Below are positions 34,906 to 43,311 of a DNA stretch of 64,000 bases, piece by piece. A program made the translations under genes and the position numbers. Below the pieces are notes generated by a model. That model ran no database searches. It was not told the DNA's origin and worked only from the letters and a program-made list of their open reading frames with translations. The number at the start of each line of letters is the position of its first letter. The stretch's first letter is position 1. Origin of the DNA: Cupriavidus phytohabitans (GTDB lineage: Bacteria; Pseudomonadota; Gammaproteobacteria; Burkholderiales; Burkholderiaceae); NCBI RefSeq assembly GCF_000426345.1, contig NZ_AUFE01000029.1, positions 1 to 64,000 on the forward strand, given 5' to 3'.

Positions 34906-35390
34906 GTCATGGCACGCGCGGCTTCGGTCTGCTTCGCGCGGAAGGCTTCCAGCGCAACGGCCAGCGCGTCGTCGGTGGTCGCCAGCGTGGCGATGGCATG
35001 CAGCGCGGCATTGGCGGCGCCCGCTTCACCGATGGCGAAGGTGGCGACCGGCACGCCCTTGGGCATCTGCACGATCGACAGCAGCGAATCCTCGCCGCGC
35101 AGGTACTTCGACGGCACGGGCACGCCGAACACCGGCACGATGGTCTTGGCGGCAATCATGCCCGGCAGGTGCGCGGCACCGCCGGCACCGGCGATGATGG
35201 CGCGGATGCCGCGGCCGCGCGCGGTCTCGGCATAGCGGAACATGTCGTCGGCCATGCGGTGCGCGGACACCACCTTAGCCTCGAACGGCACGCCGAAATC
35301 CTTCAGCATGGCCACCGCGTGCTGCATCACGTCCCAGTCGGAACTGCTGCCCATCACGACGCCGACCAGCGGCTTGTCTTGCTTGCTCAC
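34893..35390 (-). CDS. purE: N5-carboxyaminoimidazole ribonucleotide mutase PurE
   Basis: This 165-residue enzyme converts N5-CAIR from PurK into CAIR. VGVVMGSSSDWDVMQHAV is the substrate-binding N terminus, and SAHRMADDMFRYAETA and AGAGGAAHLPGMIAAKT are the other two active-site segments; the catalytic His is in SAHR. The start codon is GTG at 35388-35390 with AAGGA 6 nt before it. It lies between REP-like repeats and purK. Confidence 0.96.
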   Translation of the reverse strand: MSKQDKPLVGVVMGSSSDWDVMQHAVAMLKDFGVPFEAKVVSAHRMADDMFRYAETARGRGIRAIIAGAGGAAHLPGMIAAKTIVPVFGVPVPSKYLRGEDSLLSIVQMPKGVPVATFAIGEAGAANAALHAIATLATTDDALAVALEAFRAKQTEAARAMTLPL

Positions 35391-35410
35391 GTTTGATCCT
35401 TGCTTGTTTG

Positions 35411-35451
35411 CTCCCCTCTCCCGCTTGCGGGAGAGGGTCCGGGGGAGAGGG
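35411..35451. repeat. REP-like palindrome, copy 1
   Basis: CTCCCCTCTCCCGCTTGCGG runs into GAGAGGG and a GGGGGAGAGGG half. The core CTCTCCCGC/GCGGGAGAG is a hairpin. It lies in the purC-purE gap and is one of five related copies in the window. Confidence 0.85.
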
Positions 35452-35488
35452 CCATGCGCCTCTCGACGCGTGGTGTCTTGCTAAACCA

Positions 35489-35526
35489 CCCCTCACCCTA
35501 CCCTCTCCCCATGCGGGGAGAGGGGA
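35489..35526. repeat. REP-like palindrome, copy 2 (inverted)
   Basis: CCCTCACCCTACCCTCTCCC plus CATGCGGGGAGAGGGGA is a diverged copy in the opposite orientation to copy 1, so the two form a paired element in the purC-purE gap. Confidence 0.8.
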
Positions 35527-35559
35527 ACACAGTCGGCTTACGGGAAGCCGGTGGAAACC

Positions 35560-36468
35560 TTACTTCAATTCTTCACCGGTCAGGCGCGTCAGCGCCTCAC
35601 GATACTTTGCCGCGGTCTTCTCGATCACGTCATCCGGCAGCTGCGGCGCCGGGGCGGTCTTGGGCCACGGCTTGCCGTCGATGCGCACGGCTTCCAGCCA
35701 GTCGCGCACGAACTGCTTGTCGAACGACGGCGGGTTGGTGCCGACCTGGTACGAATCGGCCGGCCAGAAGCGCGACGAGTCGGCGGTCAGCACTTCGTCC
35801 ATCAGCGTCAGCACGCCGTTGTCGTCCAGGCCGAACTCGAACTTGGTGTCGGCAATGATGATGCCGCGCGTGGCGGCGAACTCGGCCGCTTCCTTGTACA
35901 GGCGGATCGAGATCTCGCGCATCTGGCGCGCCAGCGCGATGCCGATGCGGGCCTCAACCTCGGCGAACGAGATGTTCTCGTCGTGCTCGCCCATCTCGGC
36001 CTTGGCGGCCGGGGTGAAGATCGGCTCGGGCAGCTTCTGCGCGTTCTGCAGGCCGGCGGGCAGCGCGATGCCGCATACCTTGCCGGTAGCCTGGTAGTCC
36101 TTCCAGCCGCTGCCGGCGAGATAGCCGCGCACCACGGCTTCGACCAGGATCGGCTTCAGGCGCTTGACCACCACGGCGCGGCCCCTGACCTGTTCCACTT
36201 CCGCCGGCGCCACCACGGTTTCGGGCGCGATGCCGGTCTCATGGTTCGGCACGATATGCGCCAGCTTCTTGAACCAGAAGTCGGCCATCTGGTTCAGCAC
36301 GCGGCCCTTGTCGGGGATCGGCTCGCCCATGATGACGTCGAACGCCGACAGGCGGTCGGTGGTGACGATCAGCAGCTTGTCATTGCCGACGGCGTAGTTG
36401 TCGCGCACCTTGCCGTGGCCCAGCAGCGGCAGCGAGTTGATGGAGGACTGGTAGAGAGCGTTGGACAT
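35560..36468 (-). CDS. purC: SAICAR synthase PurC
   Basis: This 302-residue phosphoribosylaminoimidazole-succinocarboxamide synthase adds aspartate to CAIR with ATP. HGKVRDNYAVGNDKLLIVTTDRLSAFD is the nucleotide-binding N terminus (split here: GKVRDNY at about residue 19). VEAVVRGYLAGSGWKDY and IADTKFEFGLDDNG are the two family signatures. Length fits the longer betaproteobacterial form. It lies between two REP-like clusters and downstream of fba. Confidence 0.96.
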   Translation of the reverse strand: MSNALYQSSINSLPLLGHGKVRDNYAVGNDKLLIVTTDRLSAFDVIMGEPIPDKGRVLNQMADFWFKKLAHIVPNHETGIAPETVVAPAEVEQVRGRAVVVKRLKPILVEAVVRGYLAGSGWKDYQATGKVCGIALPAGLQNAQKLPEPIFTPAAKAEMGEHDENISFAEVEARIGIALARQMREISIRLYKEAAEFAATRGIIIADTKFEFGLDDNGVLTLMDEVLTADSSRFWPADSYQVGTNPPSFDKQFVRDWLEAVRIDGKPWPKTAPAPQLPDDVIEKTAAKYREALTRLTGEELK

Positions 36469-36497
36469 GATGTAGTTGGCAAATCGCCGTCCGGTTT

Positions 36498-36550
36498 GCT
36501 CCCCTCTCCCGCTCGCGGGAGGGAGGGGCTAAGGGCTGGGGGAGAGGGGG
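36498..36550. repeat. REP-like palindrome, copy 3
   Basis: TCCCCTCTCCCGCTCGCGGG is followed by a variant right half (AGGGAGGGGCTAAGGGCTGG, then GGGAGAGGGGG). It is in the fba-purC gap, in the same orientation as copy 1. Confidence 0.85.
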
Positions 36551-36588
36551 AGCGCATCAACGGGCACCGTGGCACGGGCAACCGCCTG

Positions 36589-36629
36589 CCCTCTCCCCCG
36601 ACCCCTCTCCCGCAAGCGGGAGAGGGGAG
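36589..36629. repeat. REP-like palindrome, copy 4 (inverted)
   Basis: CCCTCTCCCCCGACCCCTCT continuing CCCGCAAGCGGGAGAGGGGAG is the reverse complement of the copy 1 pattern. With copy 3 it makes an inverted pair that could fold into one large hairpin between fba and purC. Confidence 0.85.
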
Positions 36630-36708
36630 AAAACAATGCGGGGCTTCGTGCGGTAGCGAAGCCCCAGGCGTCAGCGTCGGCCCCGTCGGTGCGGGGCCAG
36701 GGCACTGC

Positions 36709-37773
36709 TTACTGCACGACCTGCGCCAGCTTGCCCGACTTGTACTGCTGCGCGACGTCGACCAGCGTGACCGGCTTGATCTTGCTGGCCTGGCCTTCGC
36801 AGCCGAACGAAATATAGCGCGCCTTGCACACTTGCTTGGCGGCTTCGCGGGCCGGCTTCAGGTATTCGCGCGGGTCGAACTTGCTCGGGTTCTCGACAAA
36901 GAAGCGACGGATCGCGCCGGTCATGGCCAGGCGGATGTCGGTATCGATGTTGATCTTGCGCACGCCGTACTTGATGGCTTCCTGGATTTCCTCGACCGGC
37001 ACGCCGTAGGTTTCCTTCATGTCGCCGCCGAACTTGCGGATTTCTTCCAGCAGTTCCTGCGGAACCGACGACGAGCCGTGCATCACCAGGTGGGTGTTGG
37101 GGATGCGGGCGTGGATTTCCTTGATGCGGCTGATCGCCAGGATGTCGCCGGTGGGCTTGCGGGTGAACTTGTACGCGCCGTGCGAGGTGCCGATGGCGAT
37201 GGCCAGTGCGTCCAGCTGGGTGGCCTTGACGAAGTCGGCGGCCTGCTCCGGATCGGTCAGCAGCATGGAGTGGTCCAGCACGCCTTCGGCGCCGATGCCG
37301 TCTTCCTCGCCGGCCTCACCGGTTTCCAGCGAGCCCAGGCAGCCCAGTTCGCCTTCCACGGTCACGCCGACGGCGTGGGCCAGTTCCACCACCTTGCGGG
37401 TGACGTCGATGTTGTAGTCGTACTCGGCGGGGGTCTTGCCGTCTTCGCGCAGCGAGCCGTCCATCATCACCGACGAGAAGCCCAGGTCGATCGCGCCCTG
37501 GCAGATCGCCGGCGACTGGCCGTGGTCCTGGTGCATCACCACCGGGATGTGCGGGTAGGCTTCGACCGCGGCTTCGATCAGGTGGCGCAGGAAATGCTCG
37601 CCGGCGTATTTGCGGGCGCCGGCCGAGGCTTGCATGATCACCGGAGCGTTGACCTCGTCGGCCGCCTGCATGATGGCCTGCACTTGCTCGAGGTTGTTCA
37701 CGTTGAAGGCCGGCAGGCCGTAGCTGTTCTCGGCTGCGTGGTCCAGCAGCTGGCGCATCGAAACGAGTGGCAT
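36709..37773 (-). CDS. fba: Fructose-bisphosphate aldolase, class II
   Basis: This 354-residue zinc aldolase splits fructose 1,6-bisphosphate (CbbA/Fba type). VMHQDHGQSPAICQGAIDLG holds a zinc-ligand His and is the first class II signature; GELGCLGSLETGE is the second, and VMHGSSSVPQELL comes later. Length and the C-terminal region fit the Calvin/glycolytic type of Cupriavidus. It lies between pyk (49 bp) and purC on the minus strand. Confidence 0.96.
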   Translation of the reverse strand: MPLVSMRQLLDHAAENSYGLPAFNVNNLEQVQAIMQAADEVNAPVIMQASAGARKYAGEHFLRHLIEAAVEAYPHIPVVMHQDHGQSPAICQGAIDLGFSSVMMDGSLREDGKTPAEYDYNIDVTRKVVELAHAVGVTVEGELGCLGSLETGEAGEEDGIGAEGVLDHSMLLTDPEQAADFVKATQLDALAIAIGTSHGAYKFTRKPTGDILAISRIKEIHARIPNTHLVMHGSSSVPQELLEEIRKFGGDMKETYGVPVEEIQEAIKYGVRKINIDTDIRLAMTGAIRRFFVENPSKFDPREYLKPAREAAKQVCKARYISFGCEGQASKIKPVTLVDVAQQYKSGKLAQVVQ

Positions 37774-37822
37774 GTCTAACTCCTAAATAAAAATGGGGTG
37801 TCTCTACTTGTTCTGTCGGCGC

Positions 37823-39259
37823 TCAATGCCCCACCCTGACGATCTTCAGGGTGTTGGTACCGCCCGGCTGCCCCATCGGTTCGCCGATGGTCAGCACGAT
37901 GAAATCGCCGCGCTGTACCACGCCCTGCGCGAGCAGCAGCTCTTCGGCCTGCTCCAGCGCGGTGTCGCGGTCGGCGCTGGACTGCAGCGGCAGCGGCACC
38001 ACGTTGCGGTACAGCTGCATCTTGCGCTGCGAGGCCAGGTTGGGCGTCATGGCGTAGATCGGCACATGGATGCGGTGACGGCTCATCCACAGTGCGGTGG
38101 CGCCGGAATCGGTCAGCGCGGCAATCGCCTTCACCTGCAAATGATAGGCGGTGAACAGCGCACCCATCGCCACCGACTGGTCGATGCGCGAGAAGGTCTG
38201 GTTCAGGAAGTCGGTGTCGAGCTGCACCACCTCGGACTTCTCGGCCTCGATGCAGACCGCGGCCATGGCCTCGACGGTCTCGACCGGATAGCGCCCGGCG
38301 GCGGTCTCGGCCGACAGCATCACCGCGTCGGTGCCGTCCAGCACGGCGTTGGCCACATCCGACACCTCGGCGCGCGTCGGCACCGGGTTGACGATCATGC
38401 TTTCCATCATCTGCGTCGCGGTGATGGTGAGCTTGTTGGCTTCGCGCGCCAGCTTGATCATGCGCTTCTGCAGCGCCGGCACGGCGGCATTGCCGACTTC
38501 AACGGCGAGGTCGCCGCGCGCCACCATGATGCCGTCGGAGGCCTGCAGGATCTCTTCCAGCACGCCCGGGTGGATCGCTTCGGCGCGCTCGATCTTGGCG
38601 ATCATGCGGGCCTTGTGGCCATGCGGCTGTCCGGCCACGGCGGCCAGCTGGCGCGCCATTTCCATGTCGGTGGCGTTCTTCGGAAAGCTGACCGCGACGT
38701 AGTCCGCGCCCAGGGCCATGGCGGTCTTGATGTCGTCCATGTCCTTCGCCGTCAAGGCCGGCGCCGACAGGCCGCCGCCCTGGCGGTTGATGCCCTTGTT
38801 GTTGGACAGGTCCCCGCCGATGCGCACGGTGGTGAAGATCTCGGTGCCGAGCACGCGGTCCACCACCAGCACGATCAGGCCGTCGTTCAGCAGCAGCAGG
38901 TCGCCCGGACCGACATCGCGCGGCAGGTCCTGGTAGTCCAGGCCAACGCGTTCTTCATTGCCGAGCTGGCAGGCGGAATCGAGGACAAAGGGATCGCCCG
39001 GCTTGAGCGTGATCTTGCCGTGCTCGAACTTGCCGACGCGGATCTTGGGGCCCTGCAGGTCGGCCATGATCGCCACCTCGCGGCCGCAAGCCTGGGCGGC
39101 TTCGCGCACCAGCCGGGCGCGGTCGATATGGTCCTGCGCGGTGCCGTGCGAGAAATTCAGCCGCACCACGTCGACCCCCCCGGCAATCATGCGCGTCAGG
39201 ATCTCCAGCGAGCTGGAGGCGGGGCCGATGGTGGCGACGATCTTGGTGGAACGGGTCAT
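37823..39259 (-). CDS. pyk: Pyruvate kinase
   Basis: This 478-residue enzyme makes pyruvate and ATP from phosphoenolpyruvate. It starts MTRSTKIVATIGPASSSLE, with RLNFSHG near residue 35. The active-site block AKIERAEAIHPGVLEEILQA is followed by DGIMVARGDLAVEVG, and ATQMMESMIVNPVPTRAEVSD gives the metal and substrate loop. The C-terminal allosteric domain is complete. It follows pgk by 59 bp and precedes fba. Confidence 0.97.
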   Translation of the reverse strand: MTRSTKIVATIGPASSSLEILTRMIAGGVDVVRLNFSHGTAQDHIDRARLVREAAQACGREVAIMADLQGPKIRVGKFEHGKITLKPGDPFVLDSACQLGNEERVGLDYQDLPRDVGPGDLLLLNDGLIVLVVDRVLGTEIFTTVRIGGDLSNNKGINRQGGGLSAPALTAKDMDDIKTAMALGADYVAVSFPKNATDMEMARQLAAVAGQPHGHKARMIAKIERAEAIHPGVLEEILQASDGIMVARGDLAVEVGNAAVPALQKRMIKLAREANKLTITATQMMESMIVNPVPTRAEVSDVANAVLDGTDAVMLSAETAAGRYPVETVEAMAAVCIEAEKSEVVQLDTDFLNQTFSRIDQSVAMGALFTAYHLQVKAIAALTDSGATALWMSRHRIHVPIYAMTPNLASQRKMQLYRNVVPLPLQSSADRDTALEQAEELLLAQGVVQRGDFIVLTIGEPMGQPGGTNTLKIVRVGH

Positions 39260-39318
39260 GCGCGGGTTTCCTTGGTGAAGGACAGTGGCCCGGCATGGCG
39301 CCAGGCCCGGCGGATGCT

Positions 39319-40515
39319 TCAGCCTGCTGCGCGTTGTTCCAGCACTTCAAAGGCGGGCAGCTTCTTGCCTTCCAGGAATTCCAGGAACGCGCCGCCGCCG
39401 GTGGAGATATAGCCGACGCGGTCGGCGATGCCGTACTTGGCGATGGCGGCCAGCGTGTCGCCGCCGCCGGCGATCGAGAATGCCTTCGAATCGGCAATGG
39501 CCTCGGCCAGTACCCTGGTGCCGTTGCCGAACTGGTCGAACTCGAACACGCCCACCGGGCCGTTCCAGACGATGGTGCCGGCGGCCTTCAGTTGCCCGGC
39601 CAGAAGGGCGGCGGTCTTGGGACCGATGTCCAGGATCATGTCGTCGTCGGCCACGTCCTTGACGTCCTTGACGGTCGCCGCGGCGGTCGCGCTGAATTCC
39701 TTGGCGCAGACCACGTCGACGGGAATGGGCACCGAGGCGCCGCGCCCGGCCATGATGTCGATGATGGCCTTGGCATCGCCGACCAGGTCGGCTTCCGCCA
39801 GCGACTTGCCGATCTTCAGGCCGGCGGCCAGCATGAAGGTGTTGGCGATGCCGCCGCCGACGACGAGGTTGTCGACCTTGTCGGCCAGCGACTTCAGGAT
39901 GGTCAGCTTGGTCGAGACCTTGGAGCCGGCCACGATCGCCACCAGCGGCCGGGCCGGCTGGCCCAGCGCCTTGCCCAGCGCGTCGATCTCGGCGGCCAGC
40001 AGCGGGCCGGCGCAGGCAATCGGGGCGAACCTGGCGATGCCATGGGTGGTGGCCTCGGCGCGGTGCGCGGTGCCGAAGGCGTCGTTCACATAGACGTCAC
40101 AGAGCTTGGCCATCTTCTGCGCCAGCTCGTCGCTGTTCTTCTTCTCGCCCTTGTTGACGCGGCAGTTTTCCAGCAGCACCACCTGGCCGGGCGCGACCTC
40201 GACGCCGTCGACCCAGTTCTGCACCAGCTTGACCGGCTTGCCCAGCAGCTCGGACAGGCGCGTGGCGATCGGCGCCAGCGAGTCTTCCGGCTTGAACTCG
40301 CCTTCGGTCGGGCGGCCCAGGTGCGACGTGACCATCACCGCGGCGCCGGCGGCCAGGCAGGCCTCGATCGCGGGCACCGAGGCGCGGATGCGGGTGTCCT
40401 CGGTGATATGGCCGGCGTCGTCCTGCGGCACGTTCAGGTCGGCGCGGATGAACACCCGCTTGCCGGAGATTTTGCCTTGGGAAATCAGATCGGAAAGACG
40501 CAGGACAGTGGTCAT
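39319..40515 (-). CDS. pgk: Phosphoglycerate kinase
   Basis: This 398-residue enzyme interconverts 1,3-bisphosphoglycerate and 3-phosphoglycerate with ADP/ATP. The substrate signature KRVFIRADLNVPQDD is near residue 19; GGAKVS-type GSKVSTKLTIL and WNGPVGVFEFDQFGNGT are further on. The ATG at 40515 (MTTVLRLSD) matches the family start; an upstream in-frame extension of nearly 100 residues was rejected. First gene of the leftward glycolysis/purine cluster. Confidence 0.97.
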   Translation of the reverse strand: MTTVLRLSDLISQGKISGKRVFIRADLNVPQDDAGHITEDTRIRASVPAIEACLAAGAAVMVTSHLGRPTEGEFKPEDSLAPIATRLSELLGKPVKLVQNWVDGVEVAPGQVVLLENCRVNKGEKKNSDELAQKMAKLCDVYVNDAFGTAHRAEATTHGIARFAPIACAGPLLAAEIDALGKALGQPARPLVAIVAGSKVSTKLTILKSLADKVDNLVVGGGIANTFMLAAGLKIGKSLAEADLVGDAKAIIDIMAGRGASVPIPVDVVCAKEFSATAAATVKDVKDVADDDMILDIGPKTAALLAGQLKAAGTIVWNGPVGVFEFDQFGNGTRVLAEAIADSKAFSIAGGGDTLAAIAKYGIADRVGYISTGGGAFLEFLEGKKLPAFEVLEQRAAG

Positions 40516-40871
40516 GACGGTGAAAGGCGCGAGATTTCGCTGAAAAATCGGGGAAACGGGGATTTTACCTGATCGCGGTCGACGCTTTGGCATTCCGGGC
40601 GGCAATGGACTTGCAATGTGCATCAACGTACACAATGACATTTCCCACCGGCCTGCACGCCCCACGAAAGAAGGGTCACGTGGACGTCCCCCTGCCCCCC
40701 CGAGTGCGGTAATGTATGCAACGTCTGCTAAAACAGACACGCGCTGACAGCAGAGCCGGTAAGGCAAACGGCCAGGATCGCACCAGGCGGATAACAACAA
40801 GGCATGCCGGCGTGCGTGGGCGCACAGCCGGCGCCGCGCATTATCTTGTCGCGAATGCAGGGGGTAATCAG
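40516..40871. other. Gene-free stretch between pgk and the first LuxR gene
   Basis: This 356-bp divergent gap must hold the pgk promoter and the promoter of the LuxR-type gene. GTCTG-CTAAAA-CAGAC (40723-40738) and GTGCG-TGGG-CGCAC (about 40814) are small inverted repeats. GGGGG about 8 nt before 40872 serves as ribosome-binding site. I see no coding frame with support. Confidence 0.5.
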
Positions 40872-41978
40872 ATGAACGAAGCCGACATGCACGGAGCGAT
40901 CCGTGGCTTGTACGAGGGCATTCTCGATCCGGGTGCCTGGCAGCAGAGCCTGCGCACCCTGACCGATATGGCCGGCTCGGCGCACGCCTCGATGATGGTC
41001 TGGGACACGGTACGCGACCAGGTCACCGTCAATGAAATCGTCAATCCGGTGGTGGAGTTGTTCACCGAGTACGAATCGGATTTCCAGGCCATCGATCCGG
41101 CCAAGCACTTCGCACCGCGGCTTCAGCCGGGCGCGTGGTACGTCGACGCGCGCGAGCTGGGCGAAGGCGCCATGGCGCGCCACCCGTTCTACCGCGATTT
41201 CTTCCACCGCTACGACCTGCGCTCCTACGTGGCATGCCTGGTCGCGCGCCAGCCGCACTACGAAGTCTATTTCTCGATGCAGCGCGGGCGCACGCAGCCG
41301 CTGTTCTCGACCGACGACACCCGCGGCATGGACTGGATCATCCCGCATATGCGCAGTGCCATGTCCATGCGCGACCGCACGCTGGGGCTGACCGTGCTGG
41401 CGCGGCTGTCGTCGCAGCTGGTGGAGCGGCTCAACTTCGCGCTGCTGGTGTTTTCGCCGCAGCGCCAGGTGCTGCTGGGCAATCGCGCCGGCGAACGCTG
41501 GGTGCGGCGCCTGGACCCGGCGGGCAAGGTCTCGGACTGGACCCTGTCGCGGCCCTTCGGCGAAATGCTGGCCGCGGCTTGCGACCCGCAGCGCGCGGTG
41601 GCCGCCCAGGCCGCGCGCGCCACCGACGGCAGCGGCGCCAGCGCGCAGGTGATCGTGCTGCCGCTGCCGCCCTCGCACGCCTTTGCCGCGCAATGGCAGG
41701 AGCCGGCGGCGCTGGTGGTGGTGCACGAGCATGACAACGCGCCGCTGTTGCTGGCTCCCGTGCTGCGCGACCTGTACGGCCTGACGCCGGCGGAAACGCG
41801 GCTGGCGACCCAGCTCGCCGGCGGCCAGGGCCTGCCCGAAGCCAGCCAGCAGCTGAACATCCGCCACGAAACGGCGCGCACGCAGCTCAAGGCCGTCTTC
41901 CACAAGACCGGCACCAACAGCCAGGCCCAGCTCACCCACCTGCTTTCGCGCCTGGGCGCGGCGCTGGAAGGGGCCTGA
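40872..41978 (+). CDS. LuxR-type helix-turn-helix regulator, first of a tandem pair
   Basis: This 368-residue protein has a GerE/LuxR-type HTH at the C terminus (residues about 300-365: LTPAETRLATQLAGGQGLPE, then NIRHETARTQLKAVFHKTG). The first 290 residues have no domain I can name; they start MNEADMHGAIRGLYEGILDP and contain GAWYVDARELGEGAMARHPF. It lacks a receiver domain and the usual autoinducer-binding motifs. It shares most of its length with the next gene, so the two arose by duplication. Targets and ligand unknown. Confidence 0.85.
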   Translation: MNEADMHGAIRGLYEGILDPGAWQQSLRTLTDMAGSAHASMMVWDTVRDQVTVNEIVNPVVELFTEYESDFQAIDPAKHFAPRLQPGAWYVDARELGEGAMARHPFYRDFFHRYDLRSYVACLVARQPHYEVYFSMQRGRTQPLFSTDDTRGMDWIIPHMRSAMSMRDRTLGLTVLARLSSQLVERLNFALLVFSPQRQVLLGNRAGERWVRRLDPAGKVSDWTLSRPFGEMLAAACDPQRAVAAQAARATDGSGASAQVIVLPLPPSHAFAAQWQEPAALVVVHEHDNAPLLLAPVLRDLYGLTPAETRLATQLAGGQGLPEASQQLNIRHETARTQLKAVFHKTGTNSQAQLTHLLSRLGAALEGA

Positions 41979-42056
41979 ATTACACCCTCGCGCGGTACAC
42001 CGGCCGGCAACACACCGGCAGCCCTGGCACAGCCGCGCAAAGAAAGTACCAAAAGT

Positions 42057-42081
42057 ACAAAAAAGAAGAAAGAAGAAAAAC
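42057..42081 (+). promoter_or_regulatory. Homopurine leader before the second LuxR gene
   Basis: The stretch just before the ATG at 42083 is almost only A and G (AAAAAAGAAGAAAGAAGAAA then AACC), with two GTAC-containing near-repeats ahead of it (AAAGTACCAAAAGTAC). No standard GGAGG site is present. AGAAG or GAAG could serve as a weak ribosome-binding site. Confidence 0.55.
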
Positions 42082-42082
42082 C

Positions 42083-43219
42083 ATGAGCGACACGCCGATG
42101 CATGACACCATCCGCGCGCTGTACGAGGGAATCTTTGACGCCGATGCCTGGCGCCGCAGCCTGGGCGCGCTTTGCCAGGCCAGCGACAGCTCGCATGCGC
42201 TGCTGCTGGTGCGCGATACGGTCCACGAACGCGTGCTGGTGAACCAGGTGGTCAATCCCGTTCCCGAAGCAGTGGCCGCCTATAGCGAATACTACGAGAC
42301 CATCGACCCGGCCCTGCCCTTCGCCCAGCGCATGTCGGTGGGCAACTGGTATATCGATTCGCGCGAGCTTGGTTCGCAGGCGATGCGCCACTCGCCGTTC
42401 TACGGCGAGTTCCTGCACCAGTTCGAGCAATCGTCGGTGATGGCTTGCCTGATCGAACGCAAGCCGCACTATGAAGTGTTCCTGTCGCTGCAGCGGCCGC
42501 TGGGCGGCAACCAGTATTCACCCGAGGACGCGCGCGCGCTCGACTGGGCGATTCCGCATGTGCGCCACGCCATGGCGCTGCGCGACCGTACGCACCAGGT
42601 GTCGGCGCTGGCGCATGCATCGAGCCAGTTGCTGGAGCGGCTGCCGTTCGGGGTGATCGTGTTGCGGGACGATGGCAAGACGCTGCTGGCCAACAGTACC
42701 GGGGAGGCGTGGGTGCGGCGGCTGCTGCCGGCGGTGTCGATCGAGACCAGCGCGGCGGCGTCTGCGGCGGGCGCGCGGCCTGAAGAATGGCGGCTGTCAC
42801 GGCCGTTTGCTGAAGCATTGAAGGCCGCGTGCGATCCGGGCAATAAGCAGCCGGCGCAGGCGCTGCGGGCGGTGGATGGCAGTGGGCGGCAGGCGCAGGT
42901 GATCCTGTTGCCTTTGCCGCCGGCGCACCAGTTGTCGATGGATTGGCAGCGGCCCAGCGTGCTGGTGGCGATCCATGAGCCGGGAGTCGTGCCGATGACG
43001 CTGCCCGCTGTGCTGCGGGACTTGTATGGGCTGACGCCGGCGGAGACGCGCCTGGCGCTGCAGCTGTCAACGGGGATCGGGCTGCCTGAAGCTTGCGAGC
43101 AGATCGGGATTCGGCGGGAAACCGGGAGGACGCAGTTGAAGGCGATTTTCAACAAGACTGCTACCGGGACGCAGGCGCAGCTGGCGCATTTGCTGACGCG
43201 GTTGGGAGTTAGGGCTTAA
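42083..43219 (+). CDS. LuxR-type helix-turn-helix regulator, second of a tandem pair
   Basis: This 378-residue paralogue of the preceding gene starts MSDTPMHDTIRALYEGIFDADAW. It has GNWYIDSRELGSQAMRHSPF in the same place as its neighbour and the LuxR HTH at the C terminus (LTPAETRLALQLSTGIGLPE, then IGIRRETGRTQLKAIFNKT). A stretch before the HTH is a little longer and Ala-rich. The codon choice shifts from C-ending to G-ending codons from about position 42,640 on. It is 104 bp after the first copy and followed by a REP-like repeat. Confidence 0.85.
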   Translation: MSDTPMHDTIRALYEGIFDADAWRRSLGALCQASDSSHALLLVRDTVHERVLVNQVVNPVPEAVAAYSEYYETIDPALPFAQRMSVGNWYIDSRELGSQAMRHSPFYGEFLHQFEQSSVMACLIERKPHYEVFLSLQRPLGGNQYSPEDARALDWAIPHVRHAMALRDRTHQVSALAHASSQLLERLPFGVIVLRDDGKTLLANSTGEAWVRRLLPAVSIETSAAASAAGARPEEWRLSRPFAEALKAACDPGNKQPAQALRAVDGSGRQAQVILLPLPPAHQLSMDWQRPSVLVAIHEPGVVPMTLPAVLRDLYGLTPAETRLALQLSTGIGLPEACEQIGIRRETGRTQLKAIFNKTATGTQAQLAHLLTRLGVRA

Positions 43220-43234
43220 GGCACCCGCTTGTCT

Positions 43235-43276
43235 GCTCCCCTCTCCCGCCTGCGGGAGAGGGGCCGGGGGAGAGGG
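43235..43276. repeat. REP-like palindrome, copy 5
   Basis: GCTCCCCTCTCCCGCCTGCG runs into GGAGAGGGGCCGGGGGAGAGGG. Same orientation and core as copy 1, 8 kb away. It lies between the convergent LuxR and Bug genes. Confidence 0.85.
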
Positions 43277-43311
43277 CCGGAGCTTCAACGAAGTGAAGCC
43301 CTTGCCTAGCC

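Noticed and set aside
33074..35197. 707-codon plus-strand frame over sua5, purK and purE
   Set aside because: Antisense to three well-conserved genes and of shadow-type composition.
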